From Acholeplasmatales bacterium (GTDB lineage: Bacteria > Bacillota_I > Bacilli_A > Acholeplasmatales > Anaeroplasmataceae): a stretch of DNA of 15,564 bases. Positions 7,113-15,515 of this stretch are shown piece after piece; positions within the stretch are counted from its first letter, which is position 1; each line of letters begins with the position of its first letter. The DNA lies in NCBI GenBank assembly GCA_900767915.1, contig CAAGAX010000004.1, positions 1 through 15,564 on the forward strand, given 5' to 3'. The notes below the pieces were generated by a model. That model was not told where the DNA came from, made no database searches, and saw only the letters and a list, made by a program, of their open reading frames with translations. Both the position numbers and the translations under genes were made by a program.

Positions 7113-8723
7113 ATGGAAAATAAGAAGGTTAAGTATATTTTCGTTACAGGTGGAGTTGTTTCTTCTTTAGGTAAAGGAATTGCTGCATCTAGTATTGGTC
7201 GTTTATTAAAAAATAGAGGATTAAAGGTTTTTATGCAAAAATTTGATCCTTATATTAATGTTGATCCAGGAACAATGTCTCCTTATCAGCATGGAGAGGT
7301 TTTTGTTACTGATGATGGTGCAGAAACTGATTTGGATTTAGGTCATTATGAACGTTTTATTGATGAGAATTTAAGTAAAAATAGTAATATTACTACTGGT
7401 AAAATATATTCATCAGTTATTTCAAAGGAACGTAAGGGTGAATACTTAGGTGGTACAGTTCAGGTAATTCCTCATATTACTAATGAAATTAAGGATAAGC
7501 TTATAAAGGTAGCTCAAGATAGTAATGCTGATGTTATTATTACTGAAATAGGTGGCACAGTTGGTGATATTGAATCATTGCCATTTTTAGAAGCAATTCG
7601 TCAAGCAAGACGTGATTTTGGTTATGAAAATACATTATATGTTCACAATACTTTAGTTCCATATTTAAAAGCTGCAGATGAAATAAAAACAAAACCAACT
7701 CAGCACTCAGTTAAGGAATTAAGAGGATTAGGTATTCAACCTGATATTATTATTTTACGTACAGAGGTACATATTACTGATGGACAAAGAGATAAGATTG
7801 CTTTATTCTGTGATGTTGATAAGGAAGCAGTTATAGAAGCAGTTGATGCTGATATAATTTATAAGGTAGCTACTAATTTACATGAACAGCATATTGATGA
7901 TATTATTTTAAAGCATTTTGGTCTTACATGCCCTGAGGCTGATATGACTGAATGGAATGATTTAATTCATAGAATTGAAAATTTAAATGGTAATATTGAT
8001 ATTGCTTTAGTTGGAAAATATGTTCAATTACATGATGCTTATTTATCAGTTAATGAGGCATTAAAGGCGGCTGGGTATTATTATGGTAAAAAGGTTAATA
8101 TTCATTTTGTTGATGCGAATAAGTTAAATGATGATAATATTTCTGAAGAATTAAAGGGATGCCAAGGAATCTTAGTACCAGGTGGTTTTGGTCAACGTGG
8201 TAGTGAAGGTAAAATTTCTGCTATAAAATATGCTAGATTAAATAATATTCCATTTTTAGGAATATGCTTTGGAATGCAGCTTGCTTGCATTGAATATGCT
8301 AGAAATGTTATTGGATATAAGGATGCTAATTCATCAGAATTAGATCCAAAGACATCTCATCCTGTTATTGATTTATTAAAGGATCAATATGAAGGAATAA
8401 ATATGGGTGGTACTTTACGTTTGGGTTTATATGATTGTGCTTTAAATGAAAATAGTAAAACATATGAAGCATATAAGACAAATTTCATTCGTGAGCGTCA
8501 TAGACATAGATATGAATTTAATAATAATTTTAATGAAATATTTTCACGTGATTTATTTGTTTCAGGAAGAAATCCTCAACAAAATTTGGTTGAAATTGTT
8601 GAATTAAGAAATCATCCATGGTTTGTTGCTTGTCAATTCCATCCAGAATTCTTATCACGTCCACAACGTCCTCATCCATTATTTAGAGATTTTATTGGCG
8701 CTGCATTAAAAAATTCAAAATAA
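7113..8723 (+). CDS. pyrG: CTP synthase
   Basis: Converts UTP to CTP using ATP and glutamine, the last step of de novo CTP synthesis; cytosolic. The 536-residue length is typical. The N-terminal synthetase domain begins KYIFVTGGVVSSLGKG (7-22) with the P-loop and continues with the conserved QKFDPYINVDPGTMSPYQHG and DDGAETDLDLGHYERF. The C-terminal glutamine amidotransferase domain has the nucleophile Cys385 in GICFGMQLA, and His510/Glu512 in CQFHPEF, completing the catalytic triad; VPGGFGQRG supplies the oxyanion region. GAGGTGA (7102-7108) precedes the ATG. The gene stands alone between its own attenuated promoter and a terminator. All key residues are present. Confidence 0.99.
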   Translation: MENKKVKYIFVTGGVVSSLGKGIAASSIGRLLKNRGLKVFMQKFDPYINVDPGTMSPYQHGEVFVTDDGAETDLDLGHYERFIDENLSKNSNITTGKIYSSVISKERKGEYLGGTVQVIPHITNEIKDKLIKVAQDSNADVIITEIGGTVGDIESLPFLEAIRQARRDFGYENTLYVHNTLVPYLKAADEIKTKPTQHSVKELRGLGIQPDIIILRTEVHITDGQRDKIALFCDVDKEAVIEAVDADIIYKVATNLHEQHIDDIILKHFGLTCPEADMTEWNDLIHRIENLNGNIDIALVGKYVQLHDAYLSVNEALKAAGYYYGKKVNIHFVDANKLNDDNISEELKGCQGILVPGGFGQRGSEGKISAIKYARLNNIPFLGICFGMQLACIEYARNVIGYKDANSSELDPKTSHPVIDLLKDQYEGINMGGTLRLGLYDCALNENSKTYEAYKTNFIRERHRHRYEFNNNFNEIFSRDLFVSGRNPQQNLVEIVELRNHPWFVACQFHPEFLSRPQRPHPLFRDFIGAALKNSK

Positions 8724-8732
8724 TATTTATTT

Positions 8733-8773
8733 ACTGCAAATTTCTTTATGAATTTTGCAGTTTTTCTTTTTTA
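8733..8773 (+). terminator. Rho-independent terminator of pyrG
   Basis: Arms 8733-8740 (actgcaaa) and 8754-8761 (tttgcagt) pair perfectly around a loop that can form a few more A:T pairs. The tail is ttttctttttta. It starts 10 bp after the pyrG stop. Confidence 0.85.
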
Positions 8774-8779
8774 TTAGTA

Positions 8780-8807
8780 TTGACATAAAAAAATATAGTA
8801 ATATAAT
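8780..8807 (+). promoter_or_regulatory. Promoter of the AEC permease gene
   Basis: Perfect TTGACA (8780-8785) and TATAAT (8802-8807) with a 16-bp spacer, directly after the pyrG terminator. Start of transcription would be near 8814, about 20 bp before the ATG. Confidence 0.8.
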
Positions 8808-8832
8808 TTTATTCGTTTTTTTGGAGGGTATT

Positions 8833-9747
8833 ATGTTAACTGTATTATTCAATGTTATTTTAATGCTTGTATATATGTCATTTGGCTTTGGATTATGTAA
8901 ATTTAAAAAGGCAGAAGCAAATCACGCTAAGACATTATCGAGCCTATTAGTATATATTTTAAGTCCAATAATGATTTTAAATTCTTTTATTAAAATGGAA
9001 TATTCTCATGAGACTTTACTAGATATAGGAATATTTTTTCTTGTTAGCTTATTAATTCAAATTTGTTTTTTCTTGATTTTATTTTTAATTTTAAGAAGAA
9101 AATATAATGATCCTAAATATAGGATATTAACTGTATCATCAGTACTAGGTAATGTAGGATTCTTTGGGCTTCCTATTATTACAGGATTATATCCTACTAG
9201 TCCAGTTGTAGCTTGTTATAGCTCTATTTACGTTATGAGTATGAATTTGCTAGTTTTTACAATGGGAGTATTTTTAATTACTAATGATAAAAAATATGTT
9301 TCTATTAAAAGTGCTATTTTTAATCCTACAACTTTATCAATTTTAGTATCTTTACCATTATTTATTTTTAATATTGATTTCCCAGTATTTGTTGATAATT
9401 CATTAGATATATTAGCTAAAATGGTAACACCAATATGTATGATAGTATTAGGAATGAGATTATCAACTGTTTCATTTAAAGCCTTATTTTCAAGACCATT
9501 TGTTTATGTTTCATGTTTAATGAAGCTTGTTGTATTTCCTTTATTTGCTTATTTATGTGTAATATTTTTACCATTAAGTGATGTTTTTAAAGCTTCAATC
9601 TTTGTATTAAGTGCAGCTCCCTCAGGTGCAATTATAGTATCATTAGCTGAAATTCATGAGTGTGAACAGGAATTAAGTGCTAATGTTGTATTGATGACAA
9701 CATTATTGAGTGTTTTAACATTACCTTTATTAATTCTTATTTTATAG
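8833..9747 (+). CDS. AEC-family permease (auxin efflux carrier type)
   Basis: Integral membrane transporter of 304 residues, the usual size of bacterial AEC proteins. The ATG at 8833 is chosen because GGAGGG lies 4 nt upstream and the promoter at 8780-8807 makes any earlier start impossible. The N-terminus MLTVLFNVILMLVYMSFGFG is the first helix. Hydrophobic segments then fall into two five-helix halves separated by a short polar stretch (ITNDKKYVSIKSAIFNPTTL, about 148-167). SSVLGNVGFFGLPI and PICMIVLGMRLS match conserved elements of the family, as does the Gly-Pro-Ala-rich LSAAPSGAIIVSLAE near the C-terminus. Bacterial members export malate, malonate or other small organic anions or amino-acid-like compounds; the substrate cannot be read from this sequence. 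It is a single-gene transcription unit. Confidence 0.92.
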   Translation: MLTVLFNVILMLVYMSFGFGLCKFKKAEANHAKTLSSLLVYILSPIMILNSFIKMEYSHETLLDIGIFFLVSLLIQICFFLILFLILRRKYNDPKYRILTVSSVLGNVGFFGLPIITGLYPTSPVVACYSSIYVMSMNLLVFTMGVFLITNDKKYVSIKSAIFNPTTLSILVSLPLFIFNIDFPVFVDNSLDILAKMVTPICMIVLGMRLSTVSFKALFSRPFVYVSCLMKLVVFPLFAYLCVIFLPLSDVFKASIFVLSAAPSGAIIVSLAEIHECEQELSANVVLMTTLLSVLTLPLLILIL

Positions 9748-9750
9748 TTA

Positions 9751-9774
9751 ATAGCATAATTTGTTATTATGCTA
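9751..9774 (+). terminator. Hairpin after the AEC permease
   Basis: Arms 9751-9760 (atagcataat) and 9765-9774 (attatgctat) form a perfect 10-bp stem with a 4-nt loop, starting 3 bp after the stop codon. There is no proper T tract, so it may be a weak terminator or an mRNA 3'-end stabiliser. Confidence 0.5.
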
Positions 9775-9948
9775 TCATTATATTATTAAATACAATATGA
9801 GTAGTATAAATTAGATTAGAAAAGAATTTTAATGTTAAATCTATTAAATATATTAGATGGTAATAAGCTATAAAAATAACATACATATAGGGATTAAATA
9901 GAATTTTTGGATTTGATTACAAATTTTTTAAAAAAAAATTAAAAATTA

Positions 9949-9977
9949 TTGACTATTGAAATGTTGTATTGTAAAAT
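9949..9977 (+). promoter_or_regulatory. Promoter of the rplM-rpsI operon
   Basis: TTGACT (9949-9954), a 17-bp spacer and TAAAAT (9972-9977), preceded by long A/T tracts (9926-9948) that resemble an UP element. Transcription would start near 9984, leaving a leader of about 65 nt. Confidence 0.75.
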
Positions 9978-9997
9978 AACAAATGGTACATTTTTAA

Positions 9998-10015
9998 GCA
10001 ATTATCCACAATTGC
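9998..10015 (+). promoter_or_regulatory. rplM leader hairpin, possible L13 autoregulatory element
   Basis: Arms gcaatt (9998-10003) and aattgc (10010-10015) form a 6-bp stem around atccac in the predicted 5' leader. Firmicutes rplM genes often carry an L13-binding leader, but I cannot confirm that this short hairpin matches it. The same bases contain a perfect DnaA box, TTATCCACA (10002-10010). Confidence 0.35.
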
Positions 10016-10050
10016 CCTAAATTATTAATTATAACTTAGGAGGAAAAATC

Positions 10051-10485
10051 ATGAATACTTTCATGGCAAATAATCAAACAGTTCAACACAATTGGTATGT
10101 AGTTGACGCAACTGGCTTAACTTTAGGACGTTTAGCTACAGTTGTTGCTTCTCTATTAAGAGGTAAGCATAAACCAATCTATACTCCACATGTTAATTGC
10201 GGAGACAACGTTATTGTTGTAAATGCTGACAAAATCGTTTTAACTGGTAACAAATGGAATGATAAGCTTTATCGTAAGCACTCTGAATACAGTGGTGGTC
10301 TTAGAACATTAACTGCTAAAGAGGTTATGACAAAGTATCCTACAAGAATGGTAGAAGAGGCTATCTATGGTATGCTTCCTCATACTAAGCTTGGTGATCA
10401 AATGAGAAAGCAATTATATGTTTATGCAACTAAAGAGCATCCACATGCTGCTCAAAAACCAGTAGAATTCGTAGTAAAGGCATAA
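10051..10485 (+). CDS. rplM: 50S ribosomal protein L13
   Basis: Primary 23S rRNA-binding protein of the large subunit, needed early in 50S assembly. The 144-residue length fits the family. Characteristic stretches: WYVVDATGLTLGRLAT (15-30), LLRGKHKPIYTPHVNCGD (about 35-52), the DKIVLTGNKW strand, and the signature region EAIYGMLPHTKLGDQMRKQL (about 107-126). Start 10051 is supported by AGGAGG 7 nt upstream; a second ATG four codons later (MANNQ) is possible but has a worse-placed site. It is co-transcribed with rpsI 13 bp downstream, the order found in most bacteria. Confidence 0.98.
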   Translation: MNTFMANNQTVQHNWYVVDATGLTLGRLATVVASLLRGKHKPIYTPHVNCGDNVIVVNADKIVLTGNKWNDKLYRKHSEYSGGLRTLTAKEVMTKYPTRMVEEAIYGMLPHTKLGDQMRKQLYVYATKEHPHAAQKPVEFVVKA

Positions 10486-10498
10486 GGAGGATAGAGAA

Positions 10499-10897
10499 AT
10501 GGCAAAGAAATTAGTTCAATATTTAGGAACAGGCCGTCGTAAGAGCTCTGTTGCCCGCGTTTATTTACGTGCAGGAAAAGGAAAAATCACAATCAACGGT
10601 CGTGATTTTGAGAATTATATCCCTTCAGCAGCAGTTCGTTTAGACGTATTACAACCATTAGAGTTAACTGAGAATGCTGACAAGTTCGATGTACTTGTTA
10701 ATGTATTCGGTGGTGGTACAACAGGTCAAGCAGGAGCAATCCGTTTAGGTATTACTCGTGCATTAATGGAAGTTAATCCAGACTATCGTGCAGTATTAAA
10801 GCCAGCTGGTCTTGTTACACGTGATCCACGTGCTAAAGAGCGTAAGAAGTATGGTCTTAAGAAAGCTCGTCGTGCTCCACAATTCTCTAAGCGTTAA
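10499..10897 (+). CDS. rpsI: 30S ribosomal protein S9
   Basis: Small-subunit head protein whose C-terminal tail reaches toward the P-site tRNA anticodon stem. It is 132 residues, a normal size. GTGRRKSSVARVYLRAGKG (11-29) is the typical N-terminal region, followed by GGGTTGQAGAIRLGITRAL. It ends with the basic tail RDPRAKERKKYGLKKARR then APQFSKR, finishing in the invariant Lys-Arg. AAGGAGG (10484-10490) overlaps the end of rplM and lies 8 nt before the ATG. A strong terminator follows at once, closing a two-gene operon. Confidence 0.99.
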   Translation: MAKKLVQYLGTGRRKSSVARVYLRAGKGKITINGRDFENYIPSAAVRLDVLQPLELTENADKFDVLVNVFGGGTTGQAGAIRLGITRALMEVNPDYRAVLKPAGLVTRDPRAKERKKYGLKKARRAPQFSKR

Positions 10898-10926
10898 TTG
10901 TTTGATATTTATAATTGCATTAAAAC

Positions 10927-10960
10927 AAAAAGCAAGGACTTCTCAACCTTGCTTTTTTTG
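10927..10960 (+). terminator. Rho-independent terminator of rplM-rpsI
   Basis: Arms 10927-10937 (aaaaagcaagg) and 10947-10957 (ccttgcttttt) form an 11-bp stem with a 9-nt loop, continuing into a T run. It lies 30 bp past the rpsI stop. Confidence 0.9.
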
Positions 10961-11079
10961 TTGTTTAATTTCCATTATTTTTTAAATAAGACTTTTTTGT
11001 GATATTTTCAAATGATTTCTAATGAATAAAAATCGTTAAAAAGTTTTTTTATTTAATTATTTAATGGAGCTTCCTCGTG

Positions 11080-11088
11080 TGGTAAAAT
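11080..11088 (+). promoter_or_regulatory. Possible extended -10 promoter of the nuclease/ATPase operon
   Basis: TGG followed by TAAAAT (11083-11088) fits an extended -10 element. The -35 position (about 11060) is poor. The start codon lies about 40 bp downstream of the expected transcription start. Confidence 0.4.
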
Positions 11089-11135
11089 TAGAATATGAAT
11101 CGAGAATTTTATTCTATGAAAGGAGATACTATTTG

Positions 11136-12197
11136 ATGCAAATAATCCATGTTTCTGATTTACATTTAGGTTCTAGATTAACATCATTACCTATAGGTAA
11201 TATTAGAGAAAATAGAAAAAATGAAATACTAAAATCATTTAATAGGCTGATAGATTATGCTAAAGAGCATAATATTAAAATAATTATGCTTGCAGGTGAT
11301 GTTTTTGATTCTGATAGACCATATAAAAAGGATAAGAGCTTCTTTTATGATTCTGTTAAAGCAAATAAGGAAATTACATTTTTATACCTAAGAGGAAATC
11401 ATGACATTGAGGAATCATTAGTTGAAAATTTGGATAATTTAAAAACATTTAATAATGAATGGATTACATATAGCTTTGAAGGTGTGTCAATATCTGGAAT
11501 TGAATTATCATCAAATAATAAGACATCACTTTATTCATCATTATCTTTAAATGAAAATTGTTTAAATATTGTTATGATGCATGGTGATGTTAATACTAAA
11601 GGTAAAGAATTTATAGATTTGAAAAAATTAAGTAATAAGAATATTGATTATTTAGCTTTAGGACACATTCATGCATATAAAGAATTTATTATTGATAAGC
11701 GTGGCATTGCTATATATCCAGGCTGTTTAGATGGTAGAGGCTTCGATGAATTAGATGAAAAAGGCTTTGTAGTATTAGATATAGATAATAATACTATAAA
11801 GCATAAATTCATTCCCTTCTCTTCAAGAGTAATAGTAGAAAAAAGAATTGATATTTCAAATGCTTTAAATTTATATGAAGCAAAAAATTTAATTCAAAAT
11901 GAGTTATCATCTATTGATTCTTCATCATTAGTTAAAATAATATTAACTGGTAAGGTTGACTTTGAAATAGGTAATATAGAAGAAACTATTCATTCTTTCT
12001 TTGCTGATAATTTTTTTTATTTGAAAGTATATAATGAATTGAAAAAAACAATTAATATAGATGATTATAAAAATGATTTTTCATTAAAAGGAGAATTTGT
12101 TAGAAATATTTCTTCAAATTCTAATTTAACAGCTGAAGAAAAAGAAGAATTATTAAATATTGGAATGAAATTGTTAAATGGGGAGGATATTGAATAA
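11136..12197 (+). CDS. SbcD/YhaO-like metallophosphoesterase (DNA repair exonuclease)
   Basis: Calcineurin-like phosphoesterase of the Mre11/SbcD group, expected to cut DNA with two metal ions together with its ATPase partner. Start 11136 is chosen because the protein then begins MQIIHVSDLHLGS, the family's first motif, with AAAGGAG 10 nt upstream; a 24-codon in-frame extension to 11064 lacks a ribosome binding site and spans the likely promoter. In the 353-residue product the five metal motifs are intact: D8/H10, AGD55 in MLAGDVFDSD, RGNHD (86-90), MMHGD with H149, and GHIH (176-179), then YPGCLDGRGFDE. The C-terminal part (about 240-353) is probably the partner-binding domain. It is shorter than E. 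coli SbcD (about 400) and closer to B. subtilis YhaO. It overlaps the next gene by one base (TAATG). Confidence 0.93.
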   Translation: MQIIHVSDLHLGSRLTSLPIGNIRENRKNEILKSFNRLIDYAKEHNIKIIMLAGDVFDSDRPYKKDKSFFYDSVKANKEITFLYLRGNHDIEESLVENLDNLKTFNNEWITYSFEGVSISGIELSSNNKTSLYSSLSLNENCLNIVMMHGDVNTKGKEFIDLKKLSNKNIDYLALGHIHAYKEFIIDKRGIAIYPGCLDGRGFDELDEKGFVVLDIDNNTIKHKFIPFSSRVIVEKRIDISNALNLYEAKNLIQNELSSIDSSSLVKIILTGKVDFEIGNIEETIHSFFADNFFYLKVYNELKKTINIDDYKNDFSLKGEFVRNISSNSNLTAEEKEELLNIGMKLLNGEDIE

Positions 12198-15043
12198 TGA
12201 AATTAATATCATGTCATATTAAAAATTTCGGTAAATTCTCTAATGATGATTATTATTTCAATGATGGAATAACCTCTATAATTCAACAAAATGGCTTTGG
12301 TAAATCTACACTTGCTTCATTTATTAAGGTGATGCTTTATGGAATGGATATGGTTAAGGTATCAGATAAGGACTTTAAGGATAGAACTCATTATGCCCCA
12401 TTTAATGAACAAGCTTATGGAGGAACTTTAATATTTACACATAATAAAAAGGAATATAGAATAGAAAGAACCTTTGATGTTAAATCAGCCGCAAAGGATG
12501 AGTTAAAAATATATGCTGATAAAGAACAAGTCTTTTTTGAACGTGAAATAGGAGAAGAATTATTAGGCTTAGATAGAGATTCCTTTGATAGATTATTATT
12601 TATAAGCTCAAAGGATATTAAGATGGAATCTAATGGTAATATTAGAAAAAATCTTAATAATATCATTGATGATAATATTGATGGTGTTGATATTGAAGTT
12701 ATTATGAATAGGTTATCTCTTATTGAAAATAAATACAGTAATAGAAAAAATAGTGATACATTTAAATTAAAGGAGCAAAAGAAAAATTTAAGAGAAGCTA
12801 TAACTAATCTAGAAAAAATATCTAGTGGATTAACTTTTAAATATGAAGATAGAAATAAATTGTATAATGAGTTTACCAAATTAAATAGTAAGCAACAGCA
12901 GCTAGCTGATAAAAAAAGAATTCTTGAATGCTGGGAGATATATAATAATAAGCTTAATTCAATTAATGAAAAAGAAAAAAAGCTTACTGAATTATTAAAT
13001 AATTATCCTAATGGTTATCCAACTAATGATGAATTATCTAAATTAGATAAATTATTGAAAGAAAAAACAACTTTAGTTGGTGAATCTAAGAGTATTGTAT
13101 TTGAAGAATCTAAAAAGAAAAAATTAGATGATTTAAATTCTAAATTTAAAAATGGTGTGCCATTAGATTCAGAAATGAAAAGGCTTGGTGAATTAATAGA
13201 TACTAAAGAGGAATTAGCATTTAAAAAATCTAGTATATTATTTACTGATTATGATAAAAATCGTTTAGATAACTATAAACAAGAATTTAAAAATGGTATG
13301 CCTTTAAATGATGATATAGATTTGATTAATGATAAGATTACAGAATATAATGAAATTAATACTAAATTATCTATGAGTAATAATGCATTATCAGAAAATG
13401 AACAAGCTATTATTAATAGATTTTATAATAAAAATCCAGAGGATGATTTAACTAAAGTAACCTCATTAATTAATGAATATAAAGATATTGATAATTTAAT
13501 TAAATCTACTTCTAAATTTGAAGATGCAATTAATGTATCTCCTAAAAAAGCATTTAAGCTTCCATTAATTTTATTATTAATAGCAGTAGTATTAGTAGGT
13601 ACTGGTATATCAATGCTCTTTGTAATATCTATGCTAGGTATTATATTTACTTCAGTAGGAGTATTAGCTATATTTGTAAGTGCATTCTTATATTTGAAGG
13701 GAAAAATTGATTCTAATAATTCAGTTAGTGAAACTAAGGTAAATGCTGAATATGCTAAACAGGAAGGCTTACTAAGAGTAAAGGCAGAAGAAATTCATAA
13801 AATATTAACTCCATATGGAATATATACAGATTCAGTATTTTCTGATGTTGAAAAGTTTAAAAATGATTATGATAGGTATAAGGAAATTAAAAAAAGATTA
13901 GAAGAAAATTTTTCATATAATAATAAATATAAAAATAGATTAGATATATTAAATAGTGAAATATCTTCATTTTTATCTTCATATATTAATACTACAAACT
14001 ATATTTCTGATATTCAAAACTTAAAGGAAGATATTAAAGCATATAATGATTTAAATATAAAGTATGATAAGTATATTAAGGATAGAAATGAAAATAATGA
14101 AGCAACAGAAAAAAATGAAATAGAAATATCTAATATTATATCTAAGTACAAGATTATATTAAGTAATAGCTATAAATATACTGATTTAAAAATAGATATT
14201 AATGATTATACAAATCTTAATAATGATTATAAATTATATCTAAGTAATTTATCAACAAATAGAAGTAGCTTAGTTGATGTTGATGAAGCTATTAAAGAAT
14301 ATGATGATAAATATTCATTAGGATTATTTAATGGTACTCGTACAATAAGCTCTATTAATATTGATATTATTTCTATTAGCTCATCTAAAAGAAATATAGA
14401 TATGTTAAAACAAGAAGCTTTAAAATATAAAGAAGAAAAGAAGCTTGTTGATGGCGAAGAAATAAGTACTGATGAGCAATTAGATTATAAAGATGAAATT
14501 AATGAATTAAATAGAAAAATAGCTTTTTTAGATCAAGAAATAGAATCTGATGAAAGAGATATTGATTCTTTGGAAGAAACTAAACAAAATTTAAAAACAG
14601 TTGAGCTTAAAATAAAAGAAAATGAGCACAAGTTTGAAATGTTAACTAAGCTTGAAGAAGAATTAAAAAAATCACAAAAATCACTTGATGATAAATATGT
14701 TGCCCCTATTATGAAAAAGTTTGAGTATTATTCAGATTTATTAGGTAACCTATTAGATAAAAAAATAGTAATGGGTAGAGATTTTGATATTAAATTAGAT
14801 GTTAATGGTCAATTGAAATCTGTTGAGCATCTAAGTTCTGGTCAAAGAAGTATTTGTGCCTTATGCTTTAGATTAGCATTATTAGATAATATCTATAATG
14901 GAGATGTGCCTTTTATTATAATGGATGATCCATTTATAAATTTAGATAAAGAAAATTTAGTTGCAGTAGCTAAGATGTTAAAAGAGTTGTCTAAAGGAAA
15001 GCAAATTATATATTTTTCATGTCATGAGAGTAGAAAAATATAA
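12197..15043 (+). CDS. YhaN-like SMC/Rad50-type ATPase, partner of the SbcD-like nuclease
   Basis: ABC-type ATPase of 948 residues, expected to form a complex with the preceding nuclease and act on DNA ends. The N-lobe has IIQQNGFGKSTLASFIK (28-44), a Walker A in which the first Gly is replaced by Gln; the N-G-x-G-K-S-T core is kept. Long Lys/Glu/Asn-rich coiled-coil segments follow, with a repeated motif at about 268, 312 and 355 (NG-x-P between helices). A pair of hydrophobic helices (about 453-500) sits between the coil arms where Rad50 has its zinc hook and SbcC its tip; YhaN-family proteins share such a membrane hairpin. The C-lobe has HLSSGQRS (about 877-884), Walker B FIIMDDPF, D-loop NLD, and the switch His in FSCHES. 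The product is shorter than SbcC (about 1050). It is coupled to the upstream gene by the TAATG overlap. Confidence 0.92.
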   Translation: MKLISCHIKNFGKFSNDDYYFNDGITSIIQQNGFGKSTLASFIKVMLYGMDMVKVSDKDFKDRTHYAPFNEQAYGGTLIFTHNKKEYRIERTFDVKSAAKDELKIYADKEQVFFEREIGEELLGLDRDSFDRLLFISSKDIKMESNGNIRKNLNNIIDDNIDGVDIEVIMNRLSLIENKYSNRKNSDTFKLKEQKKNLREAITNLEKISSGLTFKYEDRNKLYNEFTKLNSKQQQLADKKRILECWEIYNNKLNSINEKEKKLTELLNNYPNGYPTNDELSKLDKLLKEKTTLVGESKSIVFEESKKKKLDDLNSKFKNGVPLDSEMKRLGELIDTKEELAFKKSSILFTDYDKNRLDNYKQEFKNGMPLNDDIDLINDKITEYNEINTKLSMSNNALSENEQAIINRFYNKNPEDDLTKVTSLINEYKDIDNLIKSTSKFEDAINVSPKKAFKLPLILLLIAVVLVGTGISMLFVISMLGIIFTSVGVLAIFVSAFLYLKGKIDSNNSVSETKVNAEYAKQEGLLRVKAEEIHKILTPYGIYTDSVFSDVEKFKNDYDRYKEIKKRLEENFSYNNKYKNRLDILNSEISSFLSSYINTTNYISDIQNLKEDIKAYNDLNIKYDKYIKDRNENNEATEKNEIEISNIISKYKIILSNSYKYTDLKIDINDYTNLNNDYKLYLSNLSTNRSSLVDVDEAIKEYDDKYSLGLFNGTRTISSINIDIISISSSKRNIDMLKQEALKYKEEKKLVDGEEISTDEQLDYKDEINELNRKIAFLDQEIESDERDIDSLEETKQNLKTVELKIKENEHKFEMLTKLEEELKKSQKSLDDKYVAPIMKKFEYYSDLLGNLLDKKIVMGRDFDIKLDVNGQLKSVEHLSSGQRSICALCFRLALLDNIYNGDVPFIIMDDPFINLDKENLVAVAKMLKELSKGKQIIYFSCHESRKI

Positions 15044-15433
15044 TTATTGTATTACTAATTACATTTAAATGAAAGCAAGTTTAAGAAAGTTTTACTTTTT
15101 TGTGTGCTTAGCATATTATATATCTAGTTATAAATGTCAAGTGAAGTGAGTCTTAATACTTATAATGCATAGCCAAATATTTATTATTTTAAATATAAAT
15201 ATTAACTTTGGCTTTACCTCTTGAAATTGGTAGTTAAAGCACAAATGTAATAATTTATACAGTTTCTATGTCTCCTCTAAATTGAATTAGGTAATGATCT
15301 TTTGTTAAAATTCAAACTGCCTTTAATAATTAGTTCTTAAATGCTTGTTATAAAAATGAAAAAGCATTAATAGGCACTAGTATTTGTGCTCAAATTATAG
15401 TATAATAAACACATAATATTGGAGCTGATATTA
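15044..15433. other. Gene-free stretch after the ATPase gene
   Basis: I see no protein-coding frame here on either strand. Two hairpins lie side by side: agccaaa (15171-15177) with tttggct (15207-15213), extended inward by A/T pairs, and gcttta (15211-15216) with taaagc at about 15235-15240. There is no T tract after them, so they are not obvious terminators. The rest is plain AT-rich sequence. No clear terminator for the ATPase gene is visible just after 15043. Confidence 0.5.
15401..15406 (+). promoter_or_regulatory. Possible -10 element before the mini-ORF
   Basis: A perfect TATAAT, but no recognisable -35 at 16-18 bp. It would start a short RNA near 15413 that contains the 19-codon frame and ends at the terminator at 15479-15514. 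Confidence 0.3.
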
Positions 15434-15493
15434 ATGATAATTAAGATTTTAAATAATATCAAATTGAATATGATTTATACCCGTAAGGCTTAG
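15434..15493 (+). CDS. 19-codon mini-ORF ending inside a terminator loop (possible leader peptide)
   Basis: The frame encodes MIIKILNNIKLNMIYTRKA. GGAG (15421-15424) lies 9 nt before the ATG, a good spacing, and TATAAT lies 28 bp further upstream. Its last codons form the left arm of the terminator hairpin and the TAG stop lies in the loop. A ribosome finishing this peptide would sit on the hairpin and keep it from forming, as in leader-peptide attenuation. Five of 19 residues are Ile, but there is no run of one regulatory codon. The downstream gene lies outside the window, so this could also be chance. Confidence 0.35.
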   Translation: MIIKILNNIKLNMIYTRKA

Positions 15494-15515
15494 GCTTTAC
15501 GGGTTTTATTTTTTT
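15479..15515 (+). terminator. Strong rho-independent terminator or attenuator
   Basis: Arms 15479-15489 (acccgtaaggc) and 15494-15504 (gctttacgggt) pair over 11 bp with one G:T wobble around a ttag loop, followed by tttattttttttt. It is the strongest and most GC-rich hairpin in the right end of the window and follows no full-length gene, so it ends either a short RNA or a leader transcript. Confidence 0.8.

Noticed and set aside
9998..10015. Replication origin suggested by the DnaA box near rplM
   Set aside because: Only one box is present there, with no cluster of boxes, no dnaA or dnaN gene and no unwinding element.
12415..12879. Long open frame on the minus strand inside the YhaN-like gene
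   Set aside because: It is antisense to strongly conserved coding sequence, has no ribosome binding site, and its Leu/Ser/Phe-rich composition is what the complement of AT-rich coiled-coil codons gives.
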